64,000 bases of DNA, taken from NCBI GenBank assembly GCA_013076295.1, contig RQOL01000482.1, forward strand, positions 108,448 to 172,447, read 5' to 3'. The notes below the pieces were generated by a model. That model did no database searches, was not told the origin of the DNA, and saw only the letters and a list, made by a program, of their open reading frames with translations. Below, one piece after another: positions 61,901-64,000 of the stretch (positions within the stretch are counted from its first letter, which is position 1; each line of letters begins with the position of its first letter). Source of the stretch: Sanderia malayensis (Eukaryota; Cnidaria; Scyphozoa; Semaeostomeae; Pelagiidae). Made by a program: the position numbers and the translations under genes.

Positions 61901-62059
61901 CAACTGGTGAAGATCATTCACTGCTCCCTGTACCGTATTATCGGGTGGTAAATCAGCAGGATGAGGCTGTTGGTTATTCTCACGACTTCGGCGATTTGCT
62001 TTCCTTACTTGATCGCAGCGCCTTGAGCCGGTGATGCTTTTTCTGGCTTTTTTTGGCAT
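55955..62059 (-). pseudogene. Helitron Rep/helicase gene, copy 2, many one-base frameshifts
   Basis: Same eight-exon layout as copy 1: start at 62059, Rep exons about 60175-57645, helicase exons about 57495-55955. The first exon donor is at 61715. It is very close in sequence to copy 1 but broken by numerous single-base losses, for example in exon 1 (344 vs 345 bp, GGGG to GGG near 61880), several in 60130-59000 (Rep motif region), 58388, 58668, 58745, 57761, 57360, 57312, 57118-57127, 56824, 56629 and 55961. The last replaces the normal ...NIVFQEVL stop with a longer tail. Substitutions are comparatively few. At the exon 4 G run (near 60800) this copy has the correct length, unlike copy 1. 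As written it cannot encode a full protein; sequencing error in the assembly is a serious alternative. Confidence 0.85.
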
Positions 62060-63950
62060 TTTGCGAGAGATGATATAAAAAAAGAAAAAAATGTGTTTTA
62101 TATGCAACCCAATTTAAGTGAAAATGTTAATATTTGAAATAAGAGTGATTTTTGTGAGCAAGTGGATGGGTTTTGTTGTTTTTTCGTGAGCTGCAAGATA
62201 AAATAAATAATTTAAAGCATAATTGTAAGAAATGTTTGAAATTACTCTTGATCGTGGAATTAAATTATTGGTTATTTAAAGTTTGCAAATAAAAATATTG
62301 GAGCACTTTATCTTATGACCTACATCACTCTTTCTATTGTGTTCTTCAAGAACTAAAAGGAAAACAGTTGCGATAATGTATAAATTGGAAAAGTTAATCA
62401 TCCATTTGATGTGTTTGTGAAGGCTAGATTTTATTTGCATTATGCAGTTAATTTGCTTTTTATTGATAAGAAATTGTTGTGATTGTTCAGCTAAGTAGTT
62501 AAGCTTCAGATTTGGGAGATCAATGTACATTACAGGGTGAGGCATTTAAACATTAACTAAAATGGGCTTTGTATAACAACAATTGTTATGACACTCACCA
62601 AATATTTTGAGGAATCAACTTTCTTGAAACCCTGTTTTTAGAAAAGAAGAAAGATGATTTGGATGAATTTATTATCTTGTAAAAAGAAAGTTGCCATTAA
62701 TACTAAGGAATGTTTAACATGTTTAACTTGTATATTATTGTGTTGATTGAAATAAGAATAAAATGTCATGCTGAAGTGAAGGAGTGAAATACTTACTTTA
62801 TAAAAAAACTTCACTTTACTTTACTTTACTTTACAACAAAACTGGCTGGATATTAACCAGAAGCCAGATGACAGAAACGCTAAAAACCAGATGACAGAAA
62901 CGGTAAAAAAGACAGTGCATTGCGATGCAATGAAAGACAACCTGGCTTAAAGAAGACGCTGTTGGTGTAAATATGGATTGTTTAGGAAAGGTAAATTTCA
63001 ACATTCAACTTACCAATAACAAAGTAAAACAATCTTTGTAAGATTTTTTCTCAATATATAGATAATTATTATTTTCTTCAATTTCTAACAACGTTAGATG
63101 TTGAACAAAAATTTTACATTTGCTGTAGCAAGAAAGTAAACACGCAATTGCTATTTTAAATTCGCGCCAATTTGAAAGTTTTGTGGCCTCTATTCGGCGG
63201 CGTGCCTCGTTGTTGTATTATTATATTATGATGATTCATTCTGTTTTGTCGATCTCTAAGTATAAGAAGAAATAATTTGGTGGACTTTATTATGCAAGAT
63301 ATCTAGAAATAGATCATTTCTCACCATGGCGTTGTGGGGATTTTGATGGTGAAGGTTGTTGAACACAACAACGGAAAAACATGTTCCACCACGGACACAT
63401 GGAGAATGAAGTACATTGATTTTATTTTTGGTGATCTGTTATATCTTCAGAAATATTGCTGTTGGTAAAAATACCAATAATAAGAGTAGGCCATGGAAGG
63501 TTGACCAAAGGTAAGAAGGTTTTATACGTTGTTTGAGTGGGTGAATACATGAGGTGGAAGTAATTAATGATTTGCAGTTACAATAAATGACTTACATTTA
63601 TAGACTTGAGGCCACATGAAAAGAACTGAGATGAGCCAACATGCTATAAAGTAGATTACATGATTTCTTGTTGTTTTTCAGGAGCCCAGACATAAAGTGA
63701 ATGTTTGTGGTCATTCCTTGTGAACATTATTATAGTTAGGTGAGTTCATTTTAAGATTTGTTAATTGAAGATCATTTGTTCAAAAAGAAGGACAGTGTCT
63801 GTTTTGCAGTGTTTTTTTTAATGAATTACAAAAGTTAGAAATAGAAGCACTGCATATTAATATTAACATACTTACTATAGATACTATACATAAATATATA
63901 CATAAATACATACCCTATATACTATGTATAAAAATACTATACATAATATA
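62060..63950 (-). other. Helitron copy 2 5' non-coding region
   Basis: No gene. Collinear with 33748-35750, with a few replaced segments (63235-63400). Ends in the same ATACCCTATATACTAT sequence before CATA repeats. Confidence 0.6.
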
Positions 63951-64000
63951 CATACATACCTATACATACATACATACATACATACATACATACATACATA
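63951..64000. repeat. CATA microsatellite at window edge
   Basis: Start of the CATA tract equivalent to 35750 in copy 1. Continues beyond the window. Confidence 0.9.

Larger units (their letters stand above)
49469..64000 (-). mobile_element. Autonomous-type Helitron, copy 2 (5' end beyond window)
   Basis: CTAG end at 49469, autonomous-type 3' module to 49573, a 5.9 kb 3' region, a frameshifted Rep/helicase gene (62059-55955), a 5' non-coding region and the start of a CATA tract at the window edge. It is homologous to copy 1 over 49580-50060 and 55430-63950. The intervening 50065-55350 is absent from copy 1, but parts match the 3' region of the older element at 7.3-8.9 kb, so copy 1 may have lost it. 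Confidence 0.83.

Overview
The window looks like repeat-dominated nuclear DNA of an invertebrate animal. The evidence is a multi-exon gene with GT-AG introns, an AT-rich background, only degenerate genes outside the mobile elements, and canonical Helitron rolling-circle transposons. A cnidarian or sponge is my best guess, from the style of the Helitron protein and the relic genes; no host gene here fixes the taxon.

Layout. (1) 1-7.3 kb holds decayed gene relics: a Pif1-type helicase pseudogene (1-1145), a frameshifted transposase-like pseudogene (2690-5652) that carries a misplaced copy of part of itself, and an unrecognised degenerate coding stretch (about 5.9-7.2 kb). (2) 7.3-13.1 kb holds two minus-strand Helitron derivatives with the same ~1.6 kb 3' region as direct repeats; the first keeps pieces of the last two helicase exons. 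(3) 13.07-13.99 kb is a plus-strand Helitron 5' end followed by an isolated exon-like fragment. (4) From 13,994 to the end the DNA is essentially a head-to-tail series of minus-strand Helitrons. On the minus strand the CTAG 3' end of one element abuts the TC 5' end of the next at 16429, 21267, 26120, 26441, 37282, 40697, 43392 and 46163, with a 2-bp spacer at 49467-49468.

Two members are autonomous-type. Copy 1 (26441-37281) carries an eight-exon Rep/helicase gene of about 1,668 residues, intact except for one missing base in a G run. Copy 2 (49469 to beyond 64000) carries the same gene with many single-base deletions and a 5.3 kb larger 3' region. The others are non-autonomous: each has a ~1-1.5 kb 5' block ('B block'), a long minisatellite of a 14-bp unit (CATACCCTACAATA), CATA microsatellite, and one to three copies of a ~100-bp GC-rich 3'-terminal module with two hairpins.

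How it fits together. Copy 1, and copy 2 if functional, would supply Rep nuclease/ligase and helicase in trans. The short elements share the termini and so could be mobilised. The tandem order fits either repeated insertion at the A|T site marking an existing element's 5' edge, or rolling-circle read-through. The minisatellites lie inside the transposons, so transposition and repeat expansion together explain most of the sequence.
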